Shown here in pieces: positions 11,496 through 23,025 of a stretch of 64,000 bases of DNA (the first letter of the stretch is position 1; each line of letters opens with the position of its first letter). Origin of the DNA: Ricinus communis (taxonomy: Eukaryota > Streptophyta > Magnoliopsida > Malpighiales > Euphorbiaceae); assembly GCF_019578655.1 (NCBI RefSeq), contig NC_063258.1, forward strand, positions 16,434,802 through 16,498,801, read 5' to 3'. The translations under genes were made by a program, and so were the position numbers. Below the pieces are notes generated by a model. It did no database searches and had not been told where the DNA came from. It saw only the letters and a list, made by a program, of their open reading frames with translations.

Positions 11496-11792
11496 CTAGC
11501 TGGACTCTGCAGCAGCATTCCTACATCGCAGGCAAATTGAGAATGTGGGCTCAATGTAAGCAGGGGCTCGAGGCATATAAGCGCAATGAGAAGGTCCGAT
11601 GTGTGCGGTAGATGACCAAGGAGGTGCTCTCCACACCGATTTGGGATGCCCATTCATCCACTCCGAATTCTGGCTAAGTGACTTGTCAAAAACAAACTTG
11701 CAACTACCCTTCTCGGGTCTATCACAGCACAAAGTCTCAAATTGATACAAGTTGTTTTCTTCAGATGAATAACACATATCAACTAGTGGCAT
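11496..11792 (-). CDS. Unrecognised ORF in the place of pol (A1)
   Basis: 98 codons, starting MPLVDMCYSSEEN, Cys- and aromatic-rich (CCDRPEKGSCKF, ICLRCR). It lies directly upstream of the end-of-pol signature, where A2 has integrase. No match to gag, protease, RT or integrase motifs can be seen. It may be captured host sequence, an element-specific sequence or a chance ORF. The upstream end runs into the ~1 kb repeat fragment, so the true start may be lost. Confidence 0.3.
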   Translation of the reverse strand: MPLVDMCYSSEENNLYQFETLCCDRPEKGSCKFVFDKSLSQNSEWMNGHPKSVWRAPPWSSTAHIGPSHCAYMPRAPAYIEPTFSICLRCRNAAAESS

Positions 11793-12244
11793 TGGAGCAT
11801 GACTTGGTGATCAAGCAGGACGAGACGCAAATCTAAGCTCGATTTTTGATGTTTGGGATGTATATAATGATGTAATTTCTGCCGAATTTTATTAGGTAGG
11901 CCCACATAAATTTTCCCTTATTTTTGTTAAGCTGGCTCATAAAATTTGGAACGACGAATTTTGTTGACTAGTCAACTCCTTTCTGGTTCTTGATTTTACT
12001 TTAGTTTATTCATCTTTCTTTATTTGTTTATTCATATTTAGCTTGTAGTTTCTTCTTTTTATGGAATGAGAGATTTCACACTATGAAAATGCATGCAACT
12101 GAATATTTGAGGCTAGTGAGCATATTATTTCGCCTCTACATCTCGGAAAATCAAGTTATAGGCTCTTTCAAGAACTTTGCAGGACTTACGAAGACTTGCA
12201 CCAGCTTAACCTTGACTTATCTCCCATGTCCTTTCTTTTATTTT
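11793..12244 (+). repeat. Dispersed partial copy of the ~1 kb tandem repeat
   Basis: Shares blocks with the array at 41282-51762 in the same order: GATGTTTGGGATG, TAGGTAGGCCCACAT, GACTAGTCAACTCC, TTTATGGAATGAG, CACACTATGAAAA and GAGGCTAGTGAGCATATTATTT. It spans the junction between consecutive units, so it derives from tandem units or from an element with the same order. The right end abuts the A2 LTR at 12245. Confidence 0.75.
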
Positions 12245-13367
12245 TGATATGTAAATCCTAAAGCGTGATCACGACCCTAAATGTAATTGCCGTAGGGAGT
12301 ATTAACTACGAGTACCAAGTGTCGATTCCCCAAAGAATCTAAACCTACTCACTTCTATGTTATCTAATCTTAAAAATGGCATTGAATGCTAAATACGAAA
12401 TGAACTAAAGCTACTCTAATTGTTATCTAACTACGGCTACTAGGGAAGGATTAATTCAAGTTAAGGAATAACCCCTTGGGAATTCTTGTCTCTAGGGAAT
12501 GGAAACTAAAGATGGAATTAATTGATTGAATTCAATTTATGTGGAAAAATCTCTGCGCAATTAACGCCTTTCTCAAGGACACTAACATCTTAACTTAGAT
12601 TAATTAGGTTGAAATCTCTTCCTAACTCTAATTATCCAATATTTCAAATCAATATATTCGATTGAAAATTTAAGTATAAAAATCCCTAGATAAAGAACCC
12701 CCAATGGGTTAACAAGTTTAGCTAATCATGTTCATCATTAAAACCCATAAGAATTCAATTACAACAATGAGTAAAGGTAGAGAAATCTAAATACACCCTT
12801 GGATGAGAGTAAACAGCTATAATTCCTCTTGCCCAATCTTAAATTGATTCTTGTTCCTCTTGCTCGAATTGAAACCAATCAACGAACCTCGCCCAATCTT
12901 CAATCCTCGAAGATAATCGAATTGAAACCTTGGTCCAAGTCTCATTTTTCCTTAGTTCTAGCTCAAAAAACCCTTAGAGAGAGAAAGAATAGAGTTTGGG
13001 ACGTCCTCCCTTCTTTCGCGTTTCCCTCTTTTTCTTCTTTTAATTAATTCGTCCAGTTGCTGCGAACATGCCCCATTTTGGTCCCTGTGTTAGGAACATG
13101 GCTTGCTCTTCAGAACGTGTTTGGAACACTACCAGTGTTAAAACTAACACGGCCGTGTTCAGCTTCCTCATGCGCGAACTTGACTTATTTCAGCAACTTT
13201 GACGTCCAAGTCTGCTCCAATTCTTCCCTTTATCACTTTTTGACTTCTTTTGGACCTAATGCACACAAACAGACGCATAGGGTGAGTGTTAGGATCAATT
13301 CACATCTAAATGTACATAAAATCAGCCTTAAAAACCCCATTTAGATGTGTGTATTCTACGCACATCA
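12245..13367 (-). repeat. 3' LTR of A2
   Basis: About 1.12 kb, reading TGATATG at the left and CACATCA at the right on the plus strand. On the minus strand it follows the polypurine tract AAGTGTGGGG plus TGATT. It contains the perfect 14-base palindrome AACACGGCCGTGTT at 13146-13159. The U3-side third matches the LTRs at 23026 and 57833; the left part is more divergent. Confidence 0.85.
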
Positions 13368-13407
13368 AATCACCCCACACTTAGGTCATTGCTTGTCCTC
13401 AAGCAAT
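13368..13407 (-). promoter_or_regulatory. Polypurine tract with perfect hairpin (A2)
   Basis: Minus strand: hairpin 13388-13407 (8-bp stem ATTGCTTG/CAAGCAAT around a 4-base loop), then ACCTAAGTGTGGGG, TGATT and the LTR start TGATGTGCG. AAGTGTGGGG is the plus-strand primer tract of this family. Confidence 0.75.
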
Positions 13408-14907
13408 CAAAAGTAAAATAAGGAAAATAAACCACTAACGAACAACACTTAAACTGATAAACCAGCTAGAGAGCCTCTGCACGTATCCTTAACAAGCATA
13501 AGTCAAGCAAAAAGAAACGAACCAATCAATTCAAGTATCACAACCAAGATGCTAATGATTCATAAAATACTATCTCAACAAAATTATTCAGAACAAACTC
13601 CTCACAAGATTCACTCTAAATCACTCAAAGTGTTTAAAGGGTAGTGTTTAATCGCTCAATGCATCAAATACTGCCTTACTATATACTTTCTCTTAAATCC
13701 TACTCCTACCACTTATGGAGAGTCAATAACCATGTTAAGAGGTCTTCATAATGGTTGTAATGGGGATTAGGTCGGGGTAGGTAGATTTGGTAAGAGTTGA
13801 ACCTATGGTGTTCTACAATGAGATAAATGACATGCACACAAGCCACAATAATCACAAGGGATAAACAATAACCAATAGTCCAAGGTGGGAAATAAGAATC
13901 AAGTCAAAATGTAAACTCCCAAAAGCAATTAAATAATTAGCTCACTTACTTTCTTTCTTTTCATCACCCTTCCCTCTTATTCTTCTTATTATATATATTT
14001 TTTCTTTTCTTTTTTATATATATATATATAAGGGAAGAAACATTCACATAATAGAGTGAATTTCTTTTGGATTGATGGAAGCTACTGCAAGTCTCCAACG
14101 CTATTCCCAAGACAAAAATTCCCAATAAAAACAACTCATATGCAAAATCATAACCCAAAGTAGAATAAAACTAAGTGGTAATGAAATATGATAGAAATGA
14201 TGAAAGAAGGGGTTATCTACTGAATCAATAAACGAATGAAGGCTATTTGGCTAGAATGAAAAACCTAAGTGCCTCTATCATACTAAAGTGTTAAACTCTC
14301 CTTGTGGCCCTCATAAGCATTATCGAGCAAGTTCTAAAAGTAAAGATAGTAATTGGCACTCTCAACAAGAAATAAATAAAATCATATAAAGTGTATGCTT
14401 ATAATTGAGGCTCAATTTCTCACAAATGTGCTTTTTGAGTAGGTTCCAAACAAAAATCATCAAAACAGAATTAAATAAACTAAAGCAACCTAGTGCAAAA
14501 CTCAAACTAATTAACTTACATTCTTTCGTAAGATTCAACATTATAGGTTTTATCCGATCACATGGACATAAACATGATTTCAAAAGCAAATCAACAATAA
14601 GAGCATCGGAACAAAGTGAAAAATTTTCAAAATTTTACAAAAAATTGCACAAAGAGAAACAAATAACTGAGATGGGATAAATGAAATGCGATATATACAC
14701 TAGAAAAGGATCCAAATTTTATATACAAGAATAATAAAAACAAAATAAAAAACACACAAGATAAATAAAGCTAAAAGATAAAAGAAATACAAGAAAATAA
14801 GTGTATATAAATATCACCCACCCCACACTTGAAGGACACACTGTCCCCAGTGTACAAAAAAAATAATATAAGAAATGAAAAAGGAAAAAAAACTAATACT
14901 GCCCTGA
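13408..14907 (-). other. Non-coding spacer of A2 with internal hairpin and second purine tract
   Basis: 1.5 kb, AT-rich, no gene supported. At 14838-14853 is a 6-bp stem hairpin (ACACTG/CAGTGT). Next to it, on the minus strand, TTCAAGTGTGGGGTGGG repeats the polypurine-tract sequence about 1.4 kb before the real one. An AT run lies near 14014-14030. Confidence 0.7.
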
Positions 14908-16425
14908 CTATGGCTTTGGAGGGAAAAGAGATGCATCATCAGGGTTAATGTGGCTAGTCCGGTGGAGGAGTGGCCGCCACCGGCCGAGTCAGGGTCACAG
15001 GAATGTTTAGGAAGCTCGTCAGCCGCTCCGGTGAAGGATGCTCACCGGAGAAGAAGGGTCGGCCGGATCATCCCTGTAGGGATGTGAAATGGCTCAGATC
15101 GAACCCGGCTCCGCGGACTGGCAGGGGCATAATGTGTAGCAAAAATATCATCACAAATATCAGTGGCCATAGAGGACTCTAATCTACCTTCCTACTCAAT
15201 CAGGGCCTAAATTATAGCCCTCTGCCTCTCAAACTGAGCCATCATCTGGCTTTGAAACTTGGCCTGACGCTGTAAAAGGTCGTACTGAAAAGCCTCTACT
15301 CGAATGAAGTGTCACGCCTCCTCCGCAACCTCTCTAAACCAGAGTTTCCTAAACTCAATAAGGGAGACTCCTAAAACAGCTGAAGAAGACCCAGAAGGAG
15401 CTGAAGTAGACGGTCTAGAGGAAGACTCTGGAATATTAGAAGAAGGAGGTGGAACATCCTGTGTACCAAGGGCTCATAACGCAGGTCGCTCCTGTCTATG
15501 TGCTGCCAAGAGAGCACTCCTCAGTCTATACTCTGGTCCTAGCGGACCCTGCTTACGAGTCACCATCCCCATACTAACCAACTGGGAAGTCCCAAAGTCT
15601 CCATCACCCCCAGCTCTGTTAAATGTGGTACTACCTCCTCCAAAACCCCTAAGCTCCTAGCTAGCCGAGTAATGTAAGTCCCAAAATAGAAAAATACCTT
15701 CTTTGAGTTATTGCAGAAGGCACTGATCTGTCTGGCCAAGAAGTATCCCATGTCGACTGAATGGCTCTGGTGCATGCTGTAAAGTATAAATAGGTCCCAT
15801 TGGTCACTACACCACTGCCTCCCGCCAAATTGATGGTCCTAGTCAAGAATGCATGCAAGCACCGCAGCCTCGCAAGTTAGACGCCTGACCGGCTGCACTT
15901 TACCCCCCACATCGAAATCTCACCACATCTGCGAATATGACACACCAGCGCGTGTATACACCACTATATACCTTCCGGCCTACATCCTCCTCAGTCCATA
16001 AACCCAAGTGTACCCCAAATCACACACTCATCGTGAAAGTCCGCTTTGCTAGTCCGAACTAATAGCATCCGCCGTCAAGTCCGCAGAATCGGCTCACAGA
16101 AGAAAAGTGCTAGCAAACTCCACCAACTCCCTATACAGCCTCAACTATCTCAAAAAATGTCAAACGGGGGCGTCTCAAGGTATCGGCAGACTACAACTGC
16201 AAGTCCGACGGTCTATAGTGCTAGCTACTATCCTACTTTCCCAAATTCAGGCCTCATCGACCGGTATCTCCGTCAAGGTGGGTTGCCCATGGAAAAGTAG
16301 GAACCTATGGTGCTACGGTGGTCTAATTGGGCCTGAACTAGTCGGTGCAGTGACTGAGGATCGAGAGGAAGAGGAACCATCGGTCCACTCCTCTTATAAA
16401 TTCTTGATCCTCGTCTAATGGACAT
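14908..16425 (-). pseudogene. Post-pol ORF of A2 (Athila ORF1-type, env position)
   Basis: Degraded minus-strand gene starting at ATG 16425 (MSIRRGS), 5 nt after a good splice acceptor, and ending near TAG 14908. A one-base loss near the start separates a basic N-terminus from a Ser-rich stretch, and further shifts and stops follow. Readable pieces (GYFLARQISAFCNNSKKVFFYFGTYITRLARSLGVLE, split by shifts around 15560-15775) match the cleaner A4 copy at 53824-55261. The function is unknown. Its position after pol argues for an env-like or accessory role, which the sequence does not prove. Confidence 0.65.
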
Positions 16426-16430
16426 GGTAC

Positions 16431-16481
16431 CTGAAAAAGAAATTTTTAGTGCTAAGGATCAACAAAATTTTGGCAGCATAA
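16431..16481 (-). promoter_or_regulatory. Putative 3' splice acceptor and TTATGCTG motif (A2)
   Basis: Minus-strand TTTCTTTTTCAG, a textbook pyrimidine tract plus AG, ends exactly 5 nt before ATG 16425. TTATGCTG is at 16474-16481. The same spacing is seen in A1, A3, A4 and A5. Confidence 0.65.
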
Positions 16482-17251
16482 CGACATAAAATGGACAAAC
16501 TAAACAATTTAACTCGATAAAGTTAAACCATTCAATGCACTGCAAAGAAAATTCAATCCACAACACTGCCAACCATGGTGCTAACCAATTAAATTCTCAA
16601 TTCATCCATATCAAGTCTAAATTCATCATAATCCATTACAAGGCAAACCAACAAACTAAATAGAACAGACACACTCAAAATTGACAAAATATGTCAGAGC
16701 CAATTGTTTAGCGACAACCAATAATAATATAGGGGAAAATAAGGAAAGCGTACCTTAGCATAAGGAATTCAGTGCACGGTCGGGCTGTGTTGAATGAACT
16801 TAAATGTGCTAACTTACTAGTTTGATGAAAACGCTCGTGTTGCCAACACGGTCTAGCATAAATGCCCGTGTTACCTTCTGTGCACGTGTCCATCTTAAAA
16901 TTTATTTTTCTACAAATAGAACACGATCCATGTTGATTAACACGGTCGGCATAATTGGCCGTGTTACTAACACGGCCTTGGACATGCCCGTGTTGAGCTC
17001 TAGAAACTGCAAAACTTGAGATTTTCAGCACTTTGTCAATCTTTCTCACCTGCACAACCAATAAGTCCTGAACTCATACACTCAACATACATAAAACTTA
17101 ACAAAAACAAACTGTAAAACCTAATCAAACTAAGTTCACATATAATTCAAACCAAAATCAATACCAAAAATGGAAAAACTAAAGAATTAAAACAAAATTA
17201 AAAGAAACAAGCTTCTTTAAAGTCATAAGCTGGACTTCAATCCTTTTTGAA
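16482..17251 (-). other. Leader between integrase and post-pol ORF (A2)
   Basis: Non-coding. It contains an AACACGG/CCGTGTT-rich stretch at about 16770-17000. Beside the integrase end (17200-17240) it has the signature GTCCAGCTTATGACTTTAAAG. No independent gene is supported. Confidence 0.65.
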
Positions 17252-18178
17252 TCAGAAATGAGGTGCCAAATTCACACGCTCCTCCACATCCAGTGACCCT
17301 CCAAGATAATGCTTCAACCTCTGCCTATTAATCTTGAAATTTCTTTTTTCCGGATGATGCAATTCAACCGCACCATAAGGGAAGACTAGCTTCACTATAA
17401 ATGGCCCGGACCAGCGACTCTTTAGCTTTCCTGGAAATAAACGGAGACGAGAGTTAAATAACAACACACTATCTCTTACGTTAAACTCCTTCAAACCTTT
17501 CAATCGCTTGTCATGCCACTGTTTGGTCTTCGCCTTATAGGTTGTCAAATTTTCATAAGCATGTTGACGCCACTCCTCTAGTTCATTTAGTTGCCACTGC
17601 CTCTGTCTACCTGTGCTATCTGAATCAAAGTTACAAGATTTAAGTGCCCATAATACTTTATGTTCTAGCTCAACAGGTAAATGGCAACCTTTCCCATACA
17701 CAAGCCTAAAGGGAGTGAACCCTGTAGAAGTCCTATAGGCAGTTGTAAATGCCCATAAAGCATCATTAAGCTTTGTAGCCCAATCTTTTCTACTGGCTCC
17801 TACAGTCTTCTCTAAAATGCGCTTAAGCCCCCTATTAGTAACCTCTACTTGCCCATTCGTTTGTGGGTGATAAGCCATGGAGAATTGTTGAGATACTTCA
17901 TATCTTTTAAGCACTTTCTCAAGTTGAGAATTATAGAAATGGGTTCCCTTATCACTAATTAACGCTCGAGGTGTTCCAAACCTAGAGAATAGTTTCTTAA
18001 GGAACCTCACAACTACCCTAGCATCATTAGTAGGCAAGGCTTGTGCCTCAGACCATTTAGAAAAATATTCAACAGCAACCAATATATACTTGCATCCATA
18101 TGAAGAAGGAAAAGGACCCATAAAGTCAATGCCCAAAACATCAAAAATTTCCAACACTTGTATACTATGTTGGGGCAT
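17252..18178 (-). CDS. Athila integrase core and C-terminus (A2)
   Basis: 308 open codons with the complete catalytic triad: Asp in GIDFMGPF, Asp in ISDKGTHF and Glu in [14 protein letters not shown]-terminal DNA-binding region follows ([23 protein letters not shown]) and ends shortly before the end-of-pol signature. The zinc-binding N-terminus continues upstream to about 18410 (HCHEGPVGG and CDACQRSEHIP), separated by a single in-frame TGA at about 18184. The frame is well preserved over 0.9 kb. It acts in the nucleus to insert element cDNA, but this copy belongs to a defective polyprotein. Confidence 0.92.
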   Translation of the reverse strand: MPQHSIQVLEIFDVLGIDFMGPFPSSYGCKYILVAVEYFSKWSEAQALPTNDARVVVRFLKKLFSRFGTPRALISDKGTHFYNSQLEKVLKRYEVSQQFSMAYHPQTNGQVEVTNRGLKRILEKTVGASRKDWATKLNDALWAFTTAYRTSTGFTPFRLVYGKGCHLPVELEHKVLWALKSCNFDSDSTGRQRQWQLNELEEWRQHAYENLTTYKAKTKQWHDKRLKGLKEFNVRDSVLLFNSRLRLFPGKLKSRWSGPFIVKLVFPYGAVELHHPEKRNFKINRQRLKHYLGGSLDVEERVNLAPHF

Positions 18179-18520
18179 TTCATCTCAAGGAATATGTTCC
18201 GACCGCTGGCATGCATCACAAACCTGGACATATACTTGTGCATTCTGGAAGATAGTTGGCCAATAAAAACCAGCATCCGAAACCTTCCTGGCCATATGGT
18301 TTACGGCTTGGTATCCACCAACCGGTCCCTCATGACAATGCTTGAGAATTTGAATGACCTCCTCCCCATATACACACCTCCTGATAATTTGATCTGCACA
18401 AATCCTAAATAAAAAGGGGTTGTCCCAAATGCGACTTCAAGTCAAAGAAAGAATTTCTTCTCTTGCTAGTTTTCATACCCTTTGGAAAATAATTGCAACA
18501 AATAATAATGAACCAAGGCA

Positions 18521-19588
18521 TTAGTTACCCGTGACTGAGCATAAGTGCTCATCCGGAAAGAAGTCATTGATCGCTTGCTCATTAACGTCCTCCAAGTGCG
18601 AGTTCTCCAATTGAGAAAGATGGTCTGCTGCAAGATTTTCAGCTCCTCGTTTGTCCTTAATTTCCAAGTCAAATTCCTGCAATAAAAGAACCCAACGAAT
18701 CAATCTAGGCTTAGAATCATGCTTTGAAAATAAATACCTTAAAGCAGAATGATTCGTGTAAACGATTGTCTTTGACAGCATAAGGTAAGAATAGAATTTA
18801 TCAAAGGCGAACACGACAGCTAGGAGCTCCTTCTCTATGGTGGTATAGTGTTCTTGAGCATCCGTAAGCGTCTTGCTAGCGTAGTAAATAGGTTGGAACT
18901 TCTTCTCCCTGCGCTGGCCTAAAATAGCTCCAACTGCAAAATCACTAGCATCGCACATAAGCTCAAAGGGCAGCTCCCAATCAAGTGAAACCATGATGGG
19001 AGCCGTGGTTAGTGATTCCTTTAATAACTTAAAAGCTGCTAAACAATCATCATTAAATACAAAAGGCACATCTTTTACTAGCAATTGAGTTAAAGGCCTA
19101 GAAATCTTAGAAAAGTCTTTAATAAACCTTCTATAAAACCCTGCATGCCTTAAGAAACTTCTAACAGCCCTAACCGAAGTAGGGGGAGGTAGCTTACTTA
19201 TAACTTCCACTTTAGTTCTATCTACTTCCATCCCTGCATGTGACACTTTATGTCCTAACACTATACCCTCTTCGACCATAAAAGGACAGTTTTCCCAATT
19301 CAACACAAGGTTAGCTTCAACACACCTAGCTAACATCCTTTCCAAATTATGCAAACAAAGGGAAAAAGAGTTACCGAATACAGAGAAATCATCCATGAAG
19401 ACCTCCATCGACTCCTCTATCATGTCATGGAAAATGGCCATCATACACCGCTGAAAGGTTGTAGGCACATTACACAAGCCAAACGACATCCTCCTATAGG
19501 CAGAAGTGCTATAAGGACAAGTGAATGTCGTCTTCTCTTGGTCTTCTGGTGCTATGGGAATCTGAAAGTAACAAAAAAAAACCGTCAA
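18521..19588 (-). CDS. Athila reverse transcriptase palm and RNase H (A2)
   Basis: 355 open codons. RT motifs are [27 protein letters not shown] and the catalytic FMDDFSVFG with both Asp kept. Then come [17 protein letters not shown] and RNase H motifs [14 protein letters not shown] and [16 protein letters not shown]. In [10 protein letters not shown] the usual Asp of the TDH motif is Asn, probably inactivating. It ends with [11 protein letters not shown]. Upstream RT continues in another frame from 19589; the shift is in a T9 run (plus-strand A9 near 19569-19578). Confidence 0.92.
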   Translation of the reverse strand: MTVFFCYFQIPIAPEDQEKTTFTCPYSTSAYRRMSFGLCNVPTTFQRCMMAIFHDMIEESMEVFMDDFSVFGNSFSLCLHNLERMLARCVEANLVLNWENCPFMVEEGIVLGHKVSHAGMEVDRTKVEVISKLPPPTSVRAVRSFLRHAGFYRRFIKDFSKISRPLTQLLVKDVPFVFNDDCLAAFKLLKESLTTAPIMVSLDWELPFELMCDASDFAVGAILGQRREKKFQPIYYASKTLTDAQEHYTTIEKELLAVVFAFDKFYSYLMLSKTIVYTNHSALRYLFSKHDSKPRLIRWVLLLQEFDLEIKDKRGAENLAADHLSQLENSHLEDVNEQAINDFFPDEHLCSVTGN

Positions 19589-20114
19589 GGAAATAATAAT
19601 TCATATGGCCTGAAAGCCTCTCAAGCATTTGATCAATAAAAGGAAGGGGAAAGTGGTCCTTTCGGGTTACGTCATTCAAGCGTTGGTAGTCTATGCAAAC
19701 CCGAAAGCCTGTTACCATTCGTGTAGGAATCAACTCCTCCTTTTTATTTTTCACCACAGTCATGCCGCCTTTCTTGGGAACCACCTACACAGGACTCACC
19801 CAAGAAATGTCAAAAATAGGATAAATTAAACCTGCATCAAGAAGTTTAATTACCTCCTTTATATGAGGGTTCAATCGCCTTTGTGGCTGCACCTCCGGTT
19901 TGAACTCATCCTCCATTAAAATCTTATGAAGGCAGTAACTCGGGTTTATCCCTAGTATATCAGCCGTATTATACGCAAATGCCTTTGCATACCTTTTCAA
20001 AATACACAACACCATCTCCCTCTCCTCAGGTGTGAGATGAGCGGAAATAATGATCGGTAAGCGCTTTGCTTCATCTAAGTAGGCATACATTAAGTGTGCT
20101 GGCAACTCTTTCAA
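19589..20114 (-). pseudogene. Athila RT N-terminal part (A2)
   Basis: Linker and fingers of RT: KELPAHLMYAYLDEAKRLPI, then the region around NPHIKEVIKLLDAGLIYPI and SWVSPV, a stop near 19785, then VPKKGGMTVV, RVCIDYQRLND and DHFPLPFIDQMLERL. The stop replaces the residue (commonly Gln) before VVPKKGG. It joins the palm domain after a frameshift near 19575. Confidence 0.88.
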
Positions 20115-20312
20115 CTCAAGAATGGGCGGCTCCTACAAAGAAGGCTTCAGCTTCTTTACTCCTGACCTGTCAAGATCAACAGAACCATCAGTCCTTTCAT
20201 CATTAAAATCAGCAGCTAATAAGTGCTCTAGTTGCTCCAACACTTATTCATTGGACAAATTATCCTCATTTTCTTGCATTGCCACTTGCGAAGGATCATC
20301 AATCAACATTTC

Positions 20313-20701
20313 CTACAATTGAGACTCCACAATATCATCAATAACATCAATCGAACACACAGTACCATTGTGCTCATATGGGTGTCTCAAGGATTTAGTC
20401 AAATCAAACGTAATGCTCTCATCATCTACCCTAAGTTCCAGCTTTCCACTACTAACATCTATCAAAGCTCTAGATGTAGCTAAAAATGGTCTACCTAGGA
20501 TTAATGGAACATCACTCTCACCATCCATGTCCATGACAATAAAATCCACATGAAATAAAAATTTGTCAACTTTAACCAGCACATCCTAGTAGGAGTTAGC
20601 TTAGAAGTGCTTAGTCCTACCTCAAACAATGAGCTAGGCATCAAATTGATGCTAGCTCCCAAATCAGCTAATGCTAGCAATTTCAATTTATCCCCAATCA
20701 A
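20313..20701 (-). pseudogene. Athila aspartic protease (A2)
   Basis: Retropepsin-like domain. The active site is LADLGASINLMP, with Asp and Gly separated by Leu as usual in Athila elements. It continues as a second frame with DMDGESDVPLILGRPFLATSRALIDV, the flap and end of the domain. A frameshift near 20580-20590 separates the two halves. An in-frame stop follows at 20313 before the linker to RT. Confidence 0.85.
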
Positions 20702-21842
20702 ACAATGTATAGTAAAACTCCCTCACATTGTTTGACTGGAATGTTGCTCTGAAACACTACTGAGCATTCTGCATTCAAGGTCACCAATCCCAAATCCTCT
20801 AACTTCCTCTTATTACTTAGAATCTCCTTTAAAAACTTAGCACACTTTGGCATCTGCAAAATAGCTTCAACAAAAGGCAAGTTAATCCGCAATTGTTTAA
20901 AAAGATCTAAAAACTTACCGAATTGCTGATCAACTTTATCTTGTTTGAGTTTTGCAAGATATGGAATGGGAGGTTGGTATGGCCTCAAGGGGATCTTCTT
21001 TGAATCGTCCTTCTCTTCAACTGCTTCCTTTCCTTTCTCCTCAGGCTTGTCTTCCTTTTTCGACTCATCCACCTGCACATCAAAATCATCATTAGTAAAA
21101 GGCATAGATAGACTAGGAAGTTCCTTACCTGACCTCAAAGTAATTACTTTGGTATGCTCCCTTGGATTAGACTTTGTGTTACTTGGAAGCATGCCCAACT
21201 GCCTCTCAGCCATCATCCTAGATAACTGCCCAATTTGATTTTCCAAGTTCTGAATTGAAGCTTGTTGATTCTGAATGGCAGTGTCCGTTTGTTGAAATCT
21301 ATTCTCTGAAGTTGCAATGAACTTCGTCATCAACTCTTCCAAGCTAGGCTTTTTCTCTTGACTACCTCCTGGTTAATGGGGAATAGAATGCATAGGTTGC
21401 TGTTGATGCAAACTCTGATATACTGGTGGACCTTGGTTATTGGAATTTCTCCATCCAAAAAATTAGGATGATTCCCCACCCTTGGTTGTATGTACTGCTG
21501 TAGGGATCATTCTGCTGCCTACCTATATAATCAACATGCTCAACGTTAGAAGCATTAGTAGGCATAGAAGATGCAAACATACCTCCCGCATTACAATTGG
21601 CGCTATAATTCGATCCACCACAGAATTCACATCCGGGCTGAGCTGCTTGGACCGGCATCTGAAGTTGTTCTATCTTTTTAGAAAGTAGCTCTACTTATGC
21701 CGCTAAGGTCGTCAGATTCCCACCGATATACAACGGGCTTTGGACCTCTAGCTCGTATAGTTTGCCATCTCTTCTATCAAATCTTGGGCTTGCTCAGGTG
21801 TTTTGCTATTGATAGCTCCCCTTGCAGCTGCATCTAGCTTTA
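20698..21842 (-). pseudogene. Athila gag C-terminal half (A2)
   Basis: Nucleocapsid-side gag. From 21842: a piece reading TPEQAQDLIEEMA, a stop, then a degenerate zinc knuckle CEFCGGSNYSANC in which the expected His is Asn, then QQNDPYSSTYNQGW. A second open stretch of 214 codons (20698-21342) holds a heptad-like QTDTAIQNQQASIQNLENQI, VITLRSGKELP and PYQPPIPYLAKLKQ. The capsid-like N-terminal domain is absent because the element is cut at 21842. Confidence 0.85.
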
Positions 21843-22825
21843 CCCATAATTTCAGCTCAAAGAAAATTAAATGCCAAACAAAGATAATTAAATTCACTAT
21901 AGTTCCCACGTCTCTAGAACAAGATGGTCAAAAACTGAAATATGAATGCATACTCAATAAAAAACTATTTGTTTGTTTCTTTTTACTTGAATGAAACAAT
22001 AGAACAAAATTATTTTTGATTGAAGGGAGCATCTAAACCAAATTTTTAAAGGACTTAGTGAATTCAAAGTACAAAAAACACTGGCATTTTACCCAACAAC
22101 TTAATGAACACATTGTAAAAATTCCAGAAATAGGGTAGGGGTCAGCAAACGAAAGGCTTAACAAAGTGTGATGATAAAGCAAAATAGTAAAAATGAAGAG
22201 AGTGGATAGGCTCAAACTTTGCTAATTAATGGAAAATATTTATTGGTTGGCTTTTGGCTACAATAGTGAATCCTAAGTGCCCTTATCATTTCATAACATT
22301 TGATCCTTCATGTGATCAACAAGCATTACTGAGCAAATTCTAGAGAATACAATGCACAGTCAAACAAGAAAAAGGAGCATTTAGGATGTATGCTTAATTA
22401 GATTCAAAAATTCACAATTTTAAGTGTGTACATTTACATAAGTTTTCCAAATACTATCAATCAAATCATCATTTAATCAATTCATACACAAAACTGGTTT
22501 AACCCAGCCATTAATAAGCTAAAAATTGCTCAATAATATCCCAGAAAGCAACAAATAACAAGGAGGAAAAATCTCATGCTCAAAATCATAAATATCAATC
22601 TTTCAAAGACAAATAGAAAGCTAATAAACATCCTAAGTATCCTAAATATATACATTATTAATAATACAATACATAACAATCGAAAAACATAAGAAAAAGA
22701 AAAGCCAAAACAATGGCTTACCCATCCCATACTTTAAGGATACACTATCCACAGTGTATAAAGGAGTTGGGAAGCAATATAATAAGTATAAAAAAAAGAA
22801 GAGATAAATATGAAGAGATACTGCC
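21843..22825 (-). other. Non-coding spacer of A3
   Basis: Aligns in patches with the A1 and A2 spacers (GATTGAAGGGAGCATCTAAA near 22018). A hairpin lies at 22740-22759 (ATACACT/AGTGTAT) beside CATCCCATACTTTAA, equivalent to the internal purine tract of the other copies. No gene is supported. Confidence 0.65.
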
Positions 22826-23025
22826 CTACTCATCCTGGTGGGCTGGTGGCGGTGGTGAAGGTGGTGCTGTTGTAGGAGGTGGATCATCGGCTGCTGGAGG
22901 TGGAAAATACTCGCCAAAGTCAGCGAAGTCAAAATCATCCATCTTATTCTGCTGCAAGGCTGCCTTTATCATGTCCCCCTAGCTAACCGCCTCTATAGAA
23001 AATCTAGAATCTGCCTCTATGTAGC
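22826..23025 (-). pseudogene. C-terminal end of A3 post-pol ORF
   Basis: Short remnant ending in a Pro/His-rich tail and TAG at 22826-22828, placed like the end of the A1 and A2 ORFs relative to the spacer hairpin. It is cut at 23025 by a solo LTR. Confidence 0.5.

Larger units (their letters stand above)
7109..11792 (-). mobile_element. Pol-less Athila derivative A1
   Basis: Minus-strand Athila-like element. Read right to left it has an unrecognised ORF where pol should be, the end-of-pol signature, a leader with GC-rich palindromes, a splice acceptor, the post-pol ORF, a long non-coding spacer, the polypurine tract and the last 89 bases of the 3' LTR. No protease, RT or integrase is present. 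The left end is cut at the junction with B1 and the right end joins a stray piece of the ~1 kb repeat near 11790. Confidence 0.75.
12245..21842 (-). mobile_element. Athila-type retrotransposon A2, nearly complete
   Basis: Read on the minus strand from 21842: gag C-terminal half, protease, RT, RNase H, integrase, leader, post-pol ORF, spacer with hairpin, polypurine tract and 3' LTR. The 5' LTR, primer site and gag N-terminus are missing because the element is cut at 21842 against the spacer of A3. The frame has several stops, one frameshift in a T9 run and one mutated RNase H Asp, so it is inactive. It is the reference copy for interpreting A1, A3, A4 and A5. Confidence 0.9.

Noticed and set aside
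13057..13344. 95-codon ORF in the A2 LTR, with similar ones at 23049-23276 and 58950-59207
   Set aside because: They recur because the LTRs are copies of each other; they cross the palindromes and hold stops in other copies.
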